Below, piece after piece: positions 1 to 10,785 of a stretch of DNA of 64,000 bases. The position numbers and the translations under genes are program-made. Positions within the stretch are counted from its first letter, which is position 1, and each line of letters begins with the position of its first letter. This DNA comes from Galbula dea (lineage: Eukaryota > Chordata > Aves > Piciformes > Galbulidae): the NCBI GenBank assembly GCA_013399015.1, contig VWZX01006555.1, positions 39,181 through 103,180 of the forward strand, in the 5' to 3' direction. The notes beneath the pieces were generated by a model, which saw nothing but the letters and a program-made list of their open reading frames with translations, searched no databases and was not told where the DNA came from.

Positions 1-1959
1 AATGAGGGCAAACAAGAAAGGACTGGGAAAGATCAGACTGGAAAGCAGTTCCCAGGAGGCAGGCAGAGGAACCAGCACCCACCCAGAAGGTGAGCAAGCA
101 GAGCCCCTGTCAAAACACCAGCAGGGAGATGTCCCCTGTGTGGGAGGACAGCGTGCTCTGGGGAGGGAGCCTCTGCAGCAGTGACAAGCAAGAGGGATGA
201 TGATCCAGAGAGTCAAACACAGGAGGGGAGAAAGGGAAAGGAGAGAGAGAGAGAGAGGGTCTGACAGGCAGGATCTGCTTCAGATACTTAATGAAGGAGA
301 AAAGGACAAATGGTTGCTAGGGGAAATGGGACAGATGGCTGGCACCGGGAACTTGCTGCCTCTTGGAGCCTTCTAACTCCCTTTGAGGGGTGGCAGGGGA
401 GAGCAGGCAAAGAGGCAGCAGTAAGGCTGAGAGGATGACCACTTCCCCCTTCCCCTCCCTCTCCAAGTGTCAGGGTAGATCATCTCAGAACGAGAAAGGA
501 GACAAGCTGCACTTCTGCTCCTCAAGAGCTGTCCCCTGGCTGCCACCAGCCCTTCACCCCACTCCTCTCCCCCATGGCCATGCCATGGGCAAGGCACAGC
601 CCTGCCATGCAACAGCAGGCCCTGGGACAGCCAGCAGGCCAAGTCCCAGCTCCAGGAGAAGAGAAAGCCAAGAGACTGGTGGCTCTGGAGACCAGGCTGT
701 CTGTAAAATACCATGGCTCCTGGACACGTTGTCTCGGAGCTGCGTTCACACCTCTCCCTGACATTTAAAACCATCTGAGCCTTTTGGCTTTGCTGCTGCT
801 TGTCAGCCCTGTGCCAGGGCTTTTCTGGCTCTAAAAGTCTCCAACTCGATTCCCCCTGCAAATCCAACCCCTTTCCCAACAGGACTCAAACCTGGCAGGG
901 CCAAGGGAAAGCAAGGAGAGGGCAAGAGATTCTGCTACCATGTCATTTCCTGGGGTGGGAGAGATGCCAGGAGTCTGTCAAACCCTGACAGCCAGAAACA
1001 AGTCTCTGATGGAAAGAGCCTGAAAAGAGGCAAAAAAAACCCCCAAAAACCTTGGCAGCAAAGACAGCAGAGCTCAAACTGAGACATGCACCACTGTGGA
1101 ATGCCCAAGAGAGCAGCTCTGTGCTGGGGTTTGAGGGAGGTGAGGTCTAATGAGCAGAGGTGGGGCTATGGAGAACATCTTCACCCCTTGGGCTGGACCA
1201 GGCTGTCTCCTACCACCACCTCCCCAGCAGCTGTCACACCCAGCACAGCACCAGAGGCTTGTGAAGCAAGGGAGGGTAGCAATCCTGACTCCACCATCCA
1301 AACTGTTGTCACAAACACCTCTGGGAGTTGAGATCTGCCCAGAAGGTCCAGCAGGAGCTGTAGATCTCAACCTGCTGACTGCAGTGGGGTCAGGCTGATG
1401 CCCACCTCCCACTTCCAAGCAGGACACACAGTTCCCAGGGACCAAAGCAGCCTGGTAACTGGTGGGACACTGCTGCTGAAGGCCACAGAGCCATTGGCAG
1501 TCAAAAGCACCCTTACCCTGGGAGACCAACAGAGGTAGAAAACTGCCCTAGAAGCAGCTAAGTTGAGTAAGGAAGTGCCCACACAGGACCCTCACCCCAC
1601 CTTCACTCCCACCTTGCCTTTGTCCATGCCCACACACAGCCCTGGGGGGAGCCCTGAGCAGCAGGGAGGAGATCAACCAGATCCACCACTTGACAGGATT
1701 GTTCTGCTCCTGCTGCCAAGCAGAGGAGGAGGAATTTGCTCTGGCTGCCTCTGCACCACCCAACTCCAGACATGAAGCACCTCCACAGCCCTGTGGATCT
1801 GCAGCATGCCTGGGCCAGGATCAACAGCAGTGATAGAAAAGCTCCTCAGAGGGGAAGGCAGCTGGTGCTGGGCAGGAGCAGGATGGAGCACTGGCAGGGC
1901 AGGACACAGGACATGCCACCATCAGTCTCTGCCTTTGCTGGGAGAGAGCTTTGGGCCAC
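1..1959. other. intergenic, no gene
   Basis: No open frame here shows family resemblance or splice structure. A short GA microsatellite lies at about 241-259. Most of the rest is GC-moderate single-copy sequence. Part of it (1373-1570) recurs at 2898-3127 and is listed separately. Confidence 0.6.
1373..1570. repeat. dispersed direct repeat, copy 1
   Basis: This segment shares long near-identical blocks, in the same order and orientation, with 2898-3127. Shared blocks include one around 'ctgactgcagtgg', one around 'cagggaccaaagcagcctgg' and one around 'gacactgctgctgaaggcc'. The second copy carries a small extra insertion. It does not look like the CR1 3' region. It may be an internal part of another retroelement or a local duplication. 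Identity was judged by eye. Confidence 0.7.
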
Positions 1960-2315
1960 CAGAGAATCATTCTGGTTGGAGAAGCCCTCTGAGATCATGG
2001 TGTCCAACCATCCCCCCAGCACTGCCATGCTCTCCACTCAGCCATGGCCCCAAGCACCACATCTCCATGGGGGTTTTTGACCTCTTCCAGGGATGGTGAT
2101 TCCAGCACCTCCCTGGGCAGCCTGGGCCAAATCCTGAGAACCCTCTCAGTGGATAAATCCTTCCCAAAATCCAATCTGAACCTCCCCTGAAGATACCTGG
2201 GAGAGGGGACCCAACCTCCACCTGACTCCAACCTCCTTTCAGGGAGTTGCAGAGAGCAAGATCTCCCCTGAACAACCTGCAGCTCCCTCAGCTGCTCCTC
2301 TAGACCCATGGATTG
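1960..2315 (-). mobile_element. CR1 LINE fragment
   Basis: Read on the minus strand, this is the 3' part of an avian CR1 element. The 3' end is at the left (agaatcat... followed by a diverged version of the usual 'gtccaacc' block). Next come the 'ccctgggcagcctgggcc' block and the 'gatctcccctgaa' stretch. It is diverged, hence an old insertion. Confidence 0.7.
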
Positions 2316-2897
2316 CCAGGGCCAGCAGCAGGGAGGAGGGAAGATGAAGGTGATGAAGATGGGGGTGAATGCCAGCTGGGAGCTGCTCACCCAGGCCCTT
2401 GAGCTGGCTGTGTAGGCAGCTACATCTTGGAGCTCTGTTCCAAGAAGCTGCAGATAGCAGCAGCTCCCACCCCATGTGCCAAACTGCTGTGGAGATAAAC
2501 CCACACAAACAAACAGATGCTTAGACCAGCCAAGATGATCTCTTCTATCAGCACCACTCACACATCCCAGGCTGCCACCCCCCCCCAGGCTGCTGCACTC
2601 CAGCTTCTTCCCTCCCAGTGGTCCTCATGGGGAGGAGAAGGCAGCAGTAAATCTTCTGCCCCTCCATGGGGGCAGTGGGAGGTTTGCCAGCAGCACACAT
2701 ACAGCCTCTCCCCAGTCCCCTGGGTGACAGCAGCTCAAACCCAAGGTCAGACCTGCAGCAGGATCAAGAAGCCCCAAGTGTTGGGTGGGGTAGAGATGCA
2801 ATTGGGAGAAGGTTACAGCTCTCCTCTGACCCTGGAGCCAGGGGAAGAAGCCTCAAGTACACAACCTTGCCCCATCAGCATCTGGCTGGTGTGGGAT

Positions 2898-3127
2898 ACA
2901 CTGACTGCAGTGGGCTCAGGCTGATGTCCACCTCCCAGGCACTGACCACTTCCAAGCAGGACACAGTTCCCAGGGACCAAAGCAGCCTGGTGGTGGTGGG
3001 ACACTGCTGCTGAAGGCCACAGCCATGCTTAACCTCCACACTGGAAGGCCAAAGCACCCTCACTCTGGGACACCAAGACAGCAGAGGCAGCAAACAGCCT
3101 CTAAAGCAACTGAAGGAGTTGCTTAAC
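2898..3127. repeat. dispersed direct repeat, copy 2
   Basis: Second copy of the 1373-1570 segment, about 1.5 kb downstream in direct orientation. It is slightly longer because of an insertion in its first third. Nothing in it reads as coding. Confidence 0.7.
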
Positions 3128-3194
3128 TTATCAGAAGACCCTGGGAAAGCTCATGGGGTGGGTGGCTGGGCACTCAGAGACATCAATTCTGGGC

Positions 3195-3660
3195 TGCTCA
3201 CAGCCCCAGACAACCTGACCTGGGATAGTTCCAGGCATGGGACATCTCCCACCTCTCTGGGCAACCTGGCACAGGCTCTCACCACCCTCAGTGGCAACAA
3301 TTTCCTCCTTCTACCCAGTCTAAATCTCCCTCTTTTAGTTTCAAACCATCACCCCTGGTCCTGCCCCAACAGATCCTGCTCAGAAGTCTGTCCCCATCTC
3401 TCTGACAGGTTCCTTCAAGTCCTGAAAGGCCTCAGCAAGGTCTCCCTGGAGCCTTCTCTTCTCCAGGCTGAACAACCCCAACTCTCAGCCTGGCCTCACA
3501 GCAGAGAGCTTCCAGCCCTCAGATCATTGTTGTGCCCTCCTCTGGCCCTGCTCCCCCAGGTCCCTGTCTGTGCTGTGCTGAGGACTCCAGAGCTGAACAC
3601 AACACTCTGGAGACCTCAGCACAAGAAGAAGATGAACCCCCAGGGTCAGGCATACAACTG
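3195..3660 (-). mobile_element. CR1 LINE fragment
   Basis: Minus-strand CR1 3' region. Recognisable blocks are 'cacctctctgggcaacctgg', the 'tttcaaaccatcacccctgg' block, 'ccttctcttctccaggctga' and 'gaggactccagagctg'. The extreme 3' tail is missing or diverged. The + strand open frame across it is antisense to the element and is not a gene. Confidence 0.85.
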
Positions 3661-4017
3661 GAGAGGACTAGGTTGGGGCAGGCAGCTCCTGGGGATCACA
3701 CCACTGACACAGCCCTGGCTGCAAAGCAGAGCTTGAACAGAGCCTCTCCTTGAAATGCTCTTCTCCTGGTCACCAGCTCTCTTATCAGTGACACTGACTC
3801 ATCCTCAGGAGAGCTCTTGCTGCCAGTTTCACTCCAGATCCTATTAGTCAGCAATCCCAACACACCTCCATGTCTCCTCCCTGTCCTACTCTTCCAGCCC
3901 AGGGAAGAAACATCTCTGGCTTTTCCAACCAGCTCTTCCTCCTAGCCAGAGGGTGGCTGGGCACCAGTGAGGTGTCCTCCCAGCCACAGGCACCCAGAGC
4001 TCTTCCAGAGTCAGGGA

Positions 4018-4215
4018 AGAATCACAGACTCTTAGGGGTTGAAAGGGACCTTTGGAGATCATCTAGTCCAACCCCTTGCTTCAGCAAGGTCACCTAGAGC
4101 AGGGTGTCCAGGGTCACACCCAGGTGGGCTTGGAATGTCTCCAGAGACTCCAGAACCTCTCTGGGCAGCCTGGGCCAGAGCTCAAGTTCTTCAAGAGGAA
4201 GCATCCTTCTGATGG
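4018..4215 (-). mobile_element. CR1 LINE 3' end
   Basis: Minus-strand CR1 3' terminus. It begins with the reversed tail 'agaatcacagactctt', then the 'gggacctttggagatcatct' block, and continues into the 'cctctctgggcagcctgggc' block. Only about 200 bp are present, a typical 5'-truncated insertion. Confidence 0.9.
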
Positions 4216-6469
4216 GAGGGACACAGCTTGTGCATTATGGTGACAGGATAGCAGGGCTCAGGTCAGTCCAGGGTGACAGTTTGGGGTTCAACCACAAAAA
4301 AGCAGCATCAGGTGAGAGCAAGGAAAGGTTTTGTAGCCACACAGTTGGGTTTAACACCCAGCATGAGCAGAAAAGGGCTCAGGGCTGTGCTCACACCAAG
4401 GGCTGGTGCCTCCAGGCAGAGAAAATCACAGCCACAGAGCACTAAAGGGGGAAAATTATTTGGGAGAAAGGTGGAAGAAAAGTCCTGGTCCAGCTTCAGG
4501 GCTCCAGGAGGTGACTCAGCTTCCTCTGCTGCACCACCAGCAGCTCCATAGCCCTAGGCTGCAACCATCCCTGCATCCACAACAAAGAGCCGGTGGTCAG
4601 GCTGCCTTCTGCCTGAAGAGGTCTCAGCTGCCTTGGTGGCTCTTTTGCCAGGGGATGGGACCAGTTCCAGGTGGGAAGCTGATGCACAGCACCTGGGCTA
4701 GCAGGTGAAAGCTCCTGGGCTAACAGGTGAAGGCACCTGGGGCTCAGCCCTGCCCCCAGGAAAATCTTTCTCCCAAGGGCAGGAGAAACCCAAAGCCAAG
4801 GGTGGGCTGAGGATGCTGGAGCCTGTGCACAGTTTGCACACATCCAAGCCTCCTGTTTGTCTGTCTGTCTGTCTGTACACCCCTGACAACCCTGTGCCTT
4901 CCCCTGCCTCTAGCTGCCACCCTGGCACTAGCTCCCCTCCACAGGGGCTGATGTGTCCATCTGCCTTTCCCTCCCACTCCAGGCTTTCCAAATCCCCTCC
5001 TCCTCAGGGCAGAGGCTGATTTTGCATGTCCCAGCCCCACGTAGGTGCAAGGCAGAGGCAGCTAATAAGGGAGCTCATGTTGGTGACCCAGATATGCCAT
5101 GGTGCTCTGCTCCTCTGCCTCAGCACCCCTGTAATCCAGGGGGGGTGAGTGGGATGTCTGGGGTGGGAAGGAAAGGACCAACCCTTCTCCATCCCTGCAG
5201 GATCTCCCATCCCTTTCCCTGCTTCCCAGGTGCTTGTTCCTGCTCCCTTTGGTGCTCTTTGCTTGGCAACCCTGAAGCCCCCAACAAGGGGAGCTGCAAC
5301 GTGGGGCTACCACCCCAGCAGTGGCCCCAGGGAAAGTCTAGGCAAGCTTTGCTCCTGCTTCTATCCCTTCTTCCCTCTGGAAAGAGATCCCAGGGGAAAA
5401 AAGGGGCTGGGATTGCTGGCATTTACCTCATCCCACTGCCCAGCCCTGCTCTGGAGTGGGGACAAGACCAGCAGGGCCCAGGCTGACCTCCCTCTGAGGA
5501 CCAGCAGCTTGGGGCAGCAAGGGGAAGGGGGAGAAGGGAGAGAGATGCTGTGGAATATTCCAGCACAACCAACCTCACCTCCCTCCTCTTTGGCTGCTGC
5601 TTTTTAAAGCCTGTTTCCCTTGGGACCAGGCAGCTAATTTAGCCAGAGGTCAGTCTCCCTGGGTCAGGGCTGAGGAAGGATGCAAATGGGACAACTTGCT
5701 ATAAAAAGCCACACACAGATGCCTTTTTTTTTTAATATATATATATATATTGCAGCCAGGTATTGATTTTTCCTTGTGTACCTACAGCCTGGAGAAGAGG
5801 GGAGCAGCTCTGCCCCTGCAGGAACCAACCACCCCTTTCCCATGCCAGCTGGGTGGCAGATCCCATCAGCAACACCTCCTGCAAGGGGGATGAGAGGAGG
5901 TGTAACCCCCACCCTGGGGTTCCAGCACCCAAAATGACCCTGACCCCACTCTGCTCCTCTCTCCCTGCTGCCAACCATCCCTGGGACACTGCCAGGTCCT
6001 CTTTTTGGGAGAGGGGGAATGACACAGGGGGATTCCTGCAGCTGGGACTGGGAATATGCACTTTAGGGGCATTTCCTAGAGGGGAGCAGCAACCTGCTGG
6101 GATGGGGACACAATGCATTTGGCTCAGACCCTTTGGGCATCCCCACAGTGAAGGGAAAGGGGCACAGAGGTCTGGAAATGCAACTACATGCTGCCCTGAG
6201 GGTCCTAGTCATTCCTGTTCCTCCTCTCTCCTCTCTTATTGAAAACACCTTTGCCAGCAAGGGGAGAAAAAAGAAATTGCAGCTGGCAGCAGAAGTGATT
6301 TTCCACTCAGAGAGCTCCTGCCTCACTCCCCACACCCATCCCCAGCCAGGGACTGGGGCTGGAAATCATATTTCATGCATTAACTTAATGCCTTCCTGGA
6401 AGCTAACAGAAACCCTCCTCTGATTCTGCACCAGGTTCATCTGAGGTGGCTGGTGGGAACTTGCCCATG
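4216..6469. other. intergenic, no gene
   Basis: Mostly GC-moderate sequence with simple-repeat patches: TGTC at about 4857-4876, a T run plus (AT)n at about 5725-5752, and a short local duplication at about 4690-4740. The longer open frames (for example 5149-5607) have no splice-compatible structure or recognisable domain. Confidence 0.6.
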
Positions 6470-7020
6470 CTGGTGGGGTCCCTGGGGGAGGCAGAGAGGG
6501 TGGAGAGGAACCTTCTGAAGTTCAACAAGGGCAGGTGTAGGGTCCTGCAGCTGGGGAGGGATAAGCTCATGGAACAGGACAGGTTAGGGGTTGAGCTGCT
6601 GGAAAGCAGCTCCACAGAGAAGGACCTGGGAGTGCTGGTAGACAAGAAGCTGCCCATGAGGTAGCAATGTGTCATCACAGCCAGGAAGGCAAAAGGTCTC
6701 CTGGGGTGCATGAAGGAGAGTGTGAGCAGCAGCTCAAGGGAGGTTCTCCTCCTCCTCTACTCTGCCCTAGTCAGGCCACAGCTGGAGTCTTGGCTCCCCA
6801 GTTCCAGAGAGAGAAGGAACTGCTGCAGAGAGCCCAGCAGAGCCCAGGAAGATGCTGAGGGCACTGGAGCATCTCTGGCAGGAGGAAAGGCTCAAGCCCT
6901 GGGGCTGCTGAGCCTGGAGAAGAACAGCCCCAGAGGGGAGCTGCTCAATGCTGAGCAAGAGCTGAAGGCTGGGGGCAAGAGGCTGGGGGCCAGACTCTGC
7001 CCAGTGGTGCCCAGGATGGG
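6470..7020 (+). mobile_element. CR1 LINE fragment, 'LRALEHL' subfamily
   Basis: Plus-strand CR1 fragment with successive landmarks: 'ccttctgaagttcaacaagg', 'ggaaagcagctccacagaga', 'ctctactctgccctagtcag', 'gcactggagcatctctggca' and 'gagctgctcaatgctgagca'. The 3' tail is absent at the right. It is closest to the copies at 39880-40685 and 51345-52225, so these three form one subfamily. Confidence 0.9.
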
Positions 7021-7154
7021 AGGAATGCACCATGCCATAGCTCCATCTCCTGTCACCGCCTCCTAGCACCTAGCCCGGACCCTGCCCCGGGGCTCTCCCG
7101 GCAGCCAGTGCCGGTGCCCGGTAATTCTGCACGGGAGCCACGAGGAGGAGCTTT

Positions 7155-7540
7155 CAGACCGCACCGGCACATCCCGGTACTCCTGGAGCATCCTTGTCCT
7201 CCAGGCATCCCAGATCTCCCGGTGTACCCCTGTGATCCCAGCGCTCCCGATACTCCTGGAGCATCCTTGTGCTCCAAGCATCCCAGAGCTCCTGGCGTAT
7301 CCCACTGGTCCCGGGGCTCCCGATGCTCCTGAAGCATACCTTGTGGTCCCAGTGCATCCCTGGGTTCCCTAGGGTCCTGGTGCTCCTGGAGCATCCCTGT
7401 GCTTACAGGGATCCTAATGCTCCCAGTGGATCTCTCTGCTGCCAGGGATCGCAGAGCTCCTGCTGCACCCCAGTGTCCCCAGGGCTCCTGGCATGTTCCT
7501 GTGCTCCCAGGGACCCTGATGCTCCTAGTGCAACCCTTCC
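7155..7540. repeat. imperfect minisatellite
   Basis: Degenerate tandem units built on 'ctcctggagcatccttgtgc' alternating with 'ccaggcatcccagatctccc'-like blocks. It abuts a truncated CR1 copy on its right side. It keeps reading frames open on both strands, producing spurious Cys/Pro/Leu-rich ORFs. Confidence 0.65.
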
Positions 7541-7860
7541 CCACCTTCCTTGCCCTTCTCTGCACACACTCCAGCACCTCCATGTCCTGCTGGGAGTGAG
7601 GAGCCCAAAGCTGAGCCCAGGATTGGACCTGTGGCCTCCCCAGTACCCACTCCAGGAGGACAAGCCCTGCCCTAGCCCTGCTGCCACACTAGTGCTGCTC
7701 CAAGCCAGGATGCTCTTGGCCTTCTTGGCCACCTGGGCACACTGCTGCCTCCTCTTCAGCTGCTGCTGCCCAACCCCTCCAGGTCCTTTCCCTCTGGGTA
7801 GTTCCCAGCCACTCATGAGCACCCAAGGAGTTGCTGTGCCCCAAATGCAGGACCTGGGAC
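7540..7860 (-). mobile_element. CR1 LINE fragment, 3'-truncated
   Basis: Minus-strand copy of the same CR1 subfamily as 10325-10785, 29195-29700, 52830-53625 and 61664-62500. Landmarks on the plus strand are 'ccttcttggccacctgggca', 'cctcttcagctgctgctgcc' and 'gcacacactccagcacctcc'. The usual CR1 3' end is missing; the element stops where the minisatellite begins. Confidence 0.9.
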
Positions 7861-8499
7861 ACAGCAAATGCTGGCACTGCTCTATACCAGCTCCACACCT
7901 TCCTCACCTCCTGCCTCTGCTTTGCCATTCAGCCCCTCACTGCCACCATGGGGACAGCCCCAGAGCTTGGGGGACCCCAGAACCCCTCCAGTTCCTTCTC
8001 ATCTCTCAGAGAGGATCCATGGAGAGCAGCTCCCCCTCTGCAAATCCTCACTTAGGCAATGAAAGGATCTGTTCTCAAAATAGGCTCCAGGCTCACACAT
8101 CCAGGAGAAGGCAGCAGGTGCTTGGCAGGAATATGTTGCCTTTTAAAGCCTCCTTGGGAATTCAGGCAGCCTGCAGCACCCTGGATCAGCTCCCACACCA
8201 TCCACCCTGGGATCACAGGCTCAGGCAGCCCTGTGTGGGAGCAGGAGGTGCCTGGAGCAGCTTTGTCCTCCTGCTGCTCCCTGGAATTGCTTTCCTTGCC
8301 CTGTGCTGGAGCATCGAGGACACTCGCTGGTAACCCATCTGCTGCTCTCAGTGCTGCTGCAGCCACGGTGGCTGCTGGAGGGTCCTGGTGCTGGACATCT
8401 GCTGCCAGCCTCAGGGACCATGAAGAGGCAGGAGGAGACTGCTGTCAGGCAGGGATGGTGGAATCAGCTGGAAGGACCCACAAGGATCCATGAGTCCAG

Positions 8500-8910
8500 C
8501 TCCTGTCTCTGCACAAGATAATCCCAAAGTCACCCCAAGTGTCTCAGGGACTTGGCCAAATGCTTCTGGAATGCTGTCAGCTTTGGTGCTGTGACTACTG
8601 CCCTGGGGAGCCTGTGCCAGGTCTCCACCACCCTCTGGGGGAAGAACCTTTCCCTGATACCCAAACTCCCCCTCCCCTGGCACAGCTTCATGCTGTTCCC
8701 TCAGGTCCTGCCACTGGTCACCAGAGAGAAGAAATCAGCTCCTGCCCCTCTGCCTCCCCTCCTGAGGAAGCTGTAGAGCATGAGGAGGTCTCCCTTCAGC
8801 CTCCTCTTCCCCAGGCTGAACAAACCAAATGCCTTCAGCTGTTCCTCACAGGGCTTCCCCTCTAGACCCTTCACCATCTTTGTGGCCTCTTTTGGATGCT
8901 CTCCAAGAGC
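8500..8910 (-). mobile_element. CR1 LINE fragment, diverged
   Basis: Minus-strand CR1 3' half: 'gcctgtgccaggtctccacc', the 'tgttccctcaggtcctgcca' block, 'ggtctcccttcagcctcctc' and 'gcttcccctctagacccttc'. It differs clearly from the young copies, so it is an older subfamily. Confidence 0.85.
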
Positions 8911-10324
8911 TTAGGAACCTGCAGGCTGCTGGAAGCATGCAGGGTGTTAACAGCTCCAACATCTGCCAGCAAGCAGCTTGGCTGCTGGCATGGTGTGGAA
9001 GCTGCTGTGAACTCTCCTTGCCTGACACACCACGTTCCTGGGGTAGCTGGTGGTGTTCAGGTGAGGGCTGAGCACTGGGGAGTGGACATGGAGCAGGACC
9101 AGCCTGTTTCAGCATCCTCCTCCCTGGCTGCAGGACACAAACTCTCTCCCTCCAGAAGATCTGTTACCAAAGGTTGTAGGGATGGTGTTGAGGAGAAATC
9201 AGATGGAATAGAGGCTGCTGGCCTTCTGCTCTGATGCTGTCCCTCATGCAGACAGGACAAGATGAAGCTTGGATGGTGAAGCTCCAGCCAGCCAAGGATG
9301 GAGAGCACTGGTCCAGGGGGTAGCAGGGAGCAGGAGACCTTGGGGAGCTGTGGGAGACTGGCACAACCCTACCTGGGCTCTGTCACAGGCAGGACTGAGG
9401 GTGTTTATCCTGGACCAGATCTGCAGGACTGATGGATGAGTGTTCAAGGTCCCTCATGGGATGAGTGAAGATGCCAGGAGGGGTGAGAGCTCCCATAAGT
9501 CCCTGGAGGGTGAAGGCCTGACCCTGTCCCCAGAGCCCCAGTGCCCAGCCAGCAGCATAGCAGGGGCCAGGACGTTATTATCCCACCCTGAAGTGTTCCC
9601 TTCCCATGATGGCTCTGAGCATGCTGATTACCATCTGATAACTGCTAATCTCCTCCTTACTGGTGACCTCTGGTCAAAGCCACAGCCTCCTCCTCCTCCT
9701 CTCTGCCCTAGGGACTGCTGGCACAGAGGAGTCCCAAACCTGCCATGGTCATGGGACTTCACCTGCCCACAGAGCTCATCTGCTCCTTGGGCTTCTCCCT
9801 CCCCAGCTCCCCTAGCTCCTCTTGCTCCCTTCAGCTGGTTTGGATGCTGCTGGCAGGTGTTGCTGCTTCCAGATCCCCCTTCCATGAGCCTTGGCACCTC
9901 CACCACCCCTGGGCAGATGGTTCCTGCTGGTGATTGCCACTGGCTGGCAAGTGTGGTGGCATCTTCAGCTGCTGGGGAAGGGGTCAGCTTCCTAATGGGA
10001 GCACCACAGTCCTGGAGTGACCTCCTGCCCAGCTGAAAAGTGCAGAGCCACTGTGCCCTGTGCTGCTGGATCTCCTTTAGCCCTGATTACATCTCAGGAG
10101 GCTATTAGAGGGGCTTGGCACAACCTGTTCTCAGAAAACCTGTGCTGCTCCATGGCTATTAGAAACCTTTCTCCTAAGCACTTGCATTAGTGAAGCTGCT
10201 CCTCTGCAAATGGCTCTTTATCTCCAGGAAGGGATGGCAGAGCTCAGACCTCACCTCTGCTCTTCTCATAGCCTGGACAGGGATCTCTCTCCCCTTTGCC
10301 CTCCCTCTTCTCCACTTCTCACTT
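8911..10324. other. intergenic, possible conserved block
   Basis: No gene seen. About 9590-9665 is locally AT-rich with two GATA-type cores (a reversed TTATC near 9575-9580 and GATAA near 9640), against a GC-richer background. The open frame 9440-10036 shows no recognisable domain. Confidence 0.45.
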
Positions 10325-10785
10325 TGGTGTGTGCAGAGAAGGGCAAGGAAGGTGGGGAAGGGTCTAGAGCACTGGAAGTGTTGTGAGGAGCAGCTGAGGG
10401 AACTGGGCTTGCTTAGCCTGGAGAAGAGGAGGCTCAGGGGAGACCTTCTCACTCTCTGCAGCTCCCTGAGAGGAGGCTGGAGCCAGGTGGGGCTTGGGCT
10501 CTTCTCCCAAGGAACAAGAGATAGGAGAAGAGGAAACAGCCTCAGGTTGCACCAGGGGAAGTTCAGGTTGGCCATGATGAACAGTTTCTTCCTGGCAAGG
10601 GTTGTCCAGGCCTGTCCCAGGCTGCCCAGGGCAGTGGTGGATTCCCCACCCCTGGAGGGGTTTCCAAGCCCTGGAGCTGTGGTGCTGAGGGCCATGGGTT
10701 AGTGGTGCCCTGGCAGTGCTGGGGAACAGTTGGACTCCAGGATCTTGCAGATCTTTTCCAACCTTAATGATTCCATGATTCTCCC
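10325..10785 (+). mobile_element. CR1 LINE 3' end, young-looking subfamily
   Basis: Plus-strand CR1 3' end with the blocks 'gcaaggaaggtggggaaggg', 'cttagcctggagaagaggag', 'tccctgagaggaggctggag' and a tail ending in 'gattccatgattct'. It is very similar to 29195-29700, 52830-53625 and 61664-62500. Confidence 0.95.

Noticed and set aside
7269..8333. 354-aa open frame on +
   Set aside because: It runs through a minisatellite and then antisense through a CR1 copy; Pro/Leu/Cys-rich composition, no domain.
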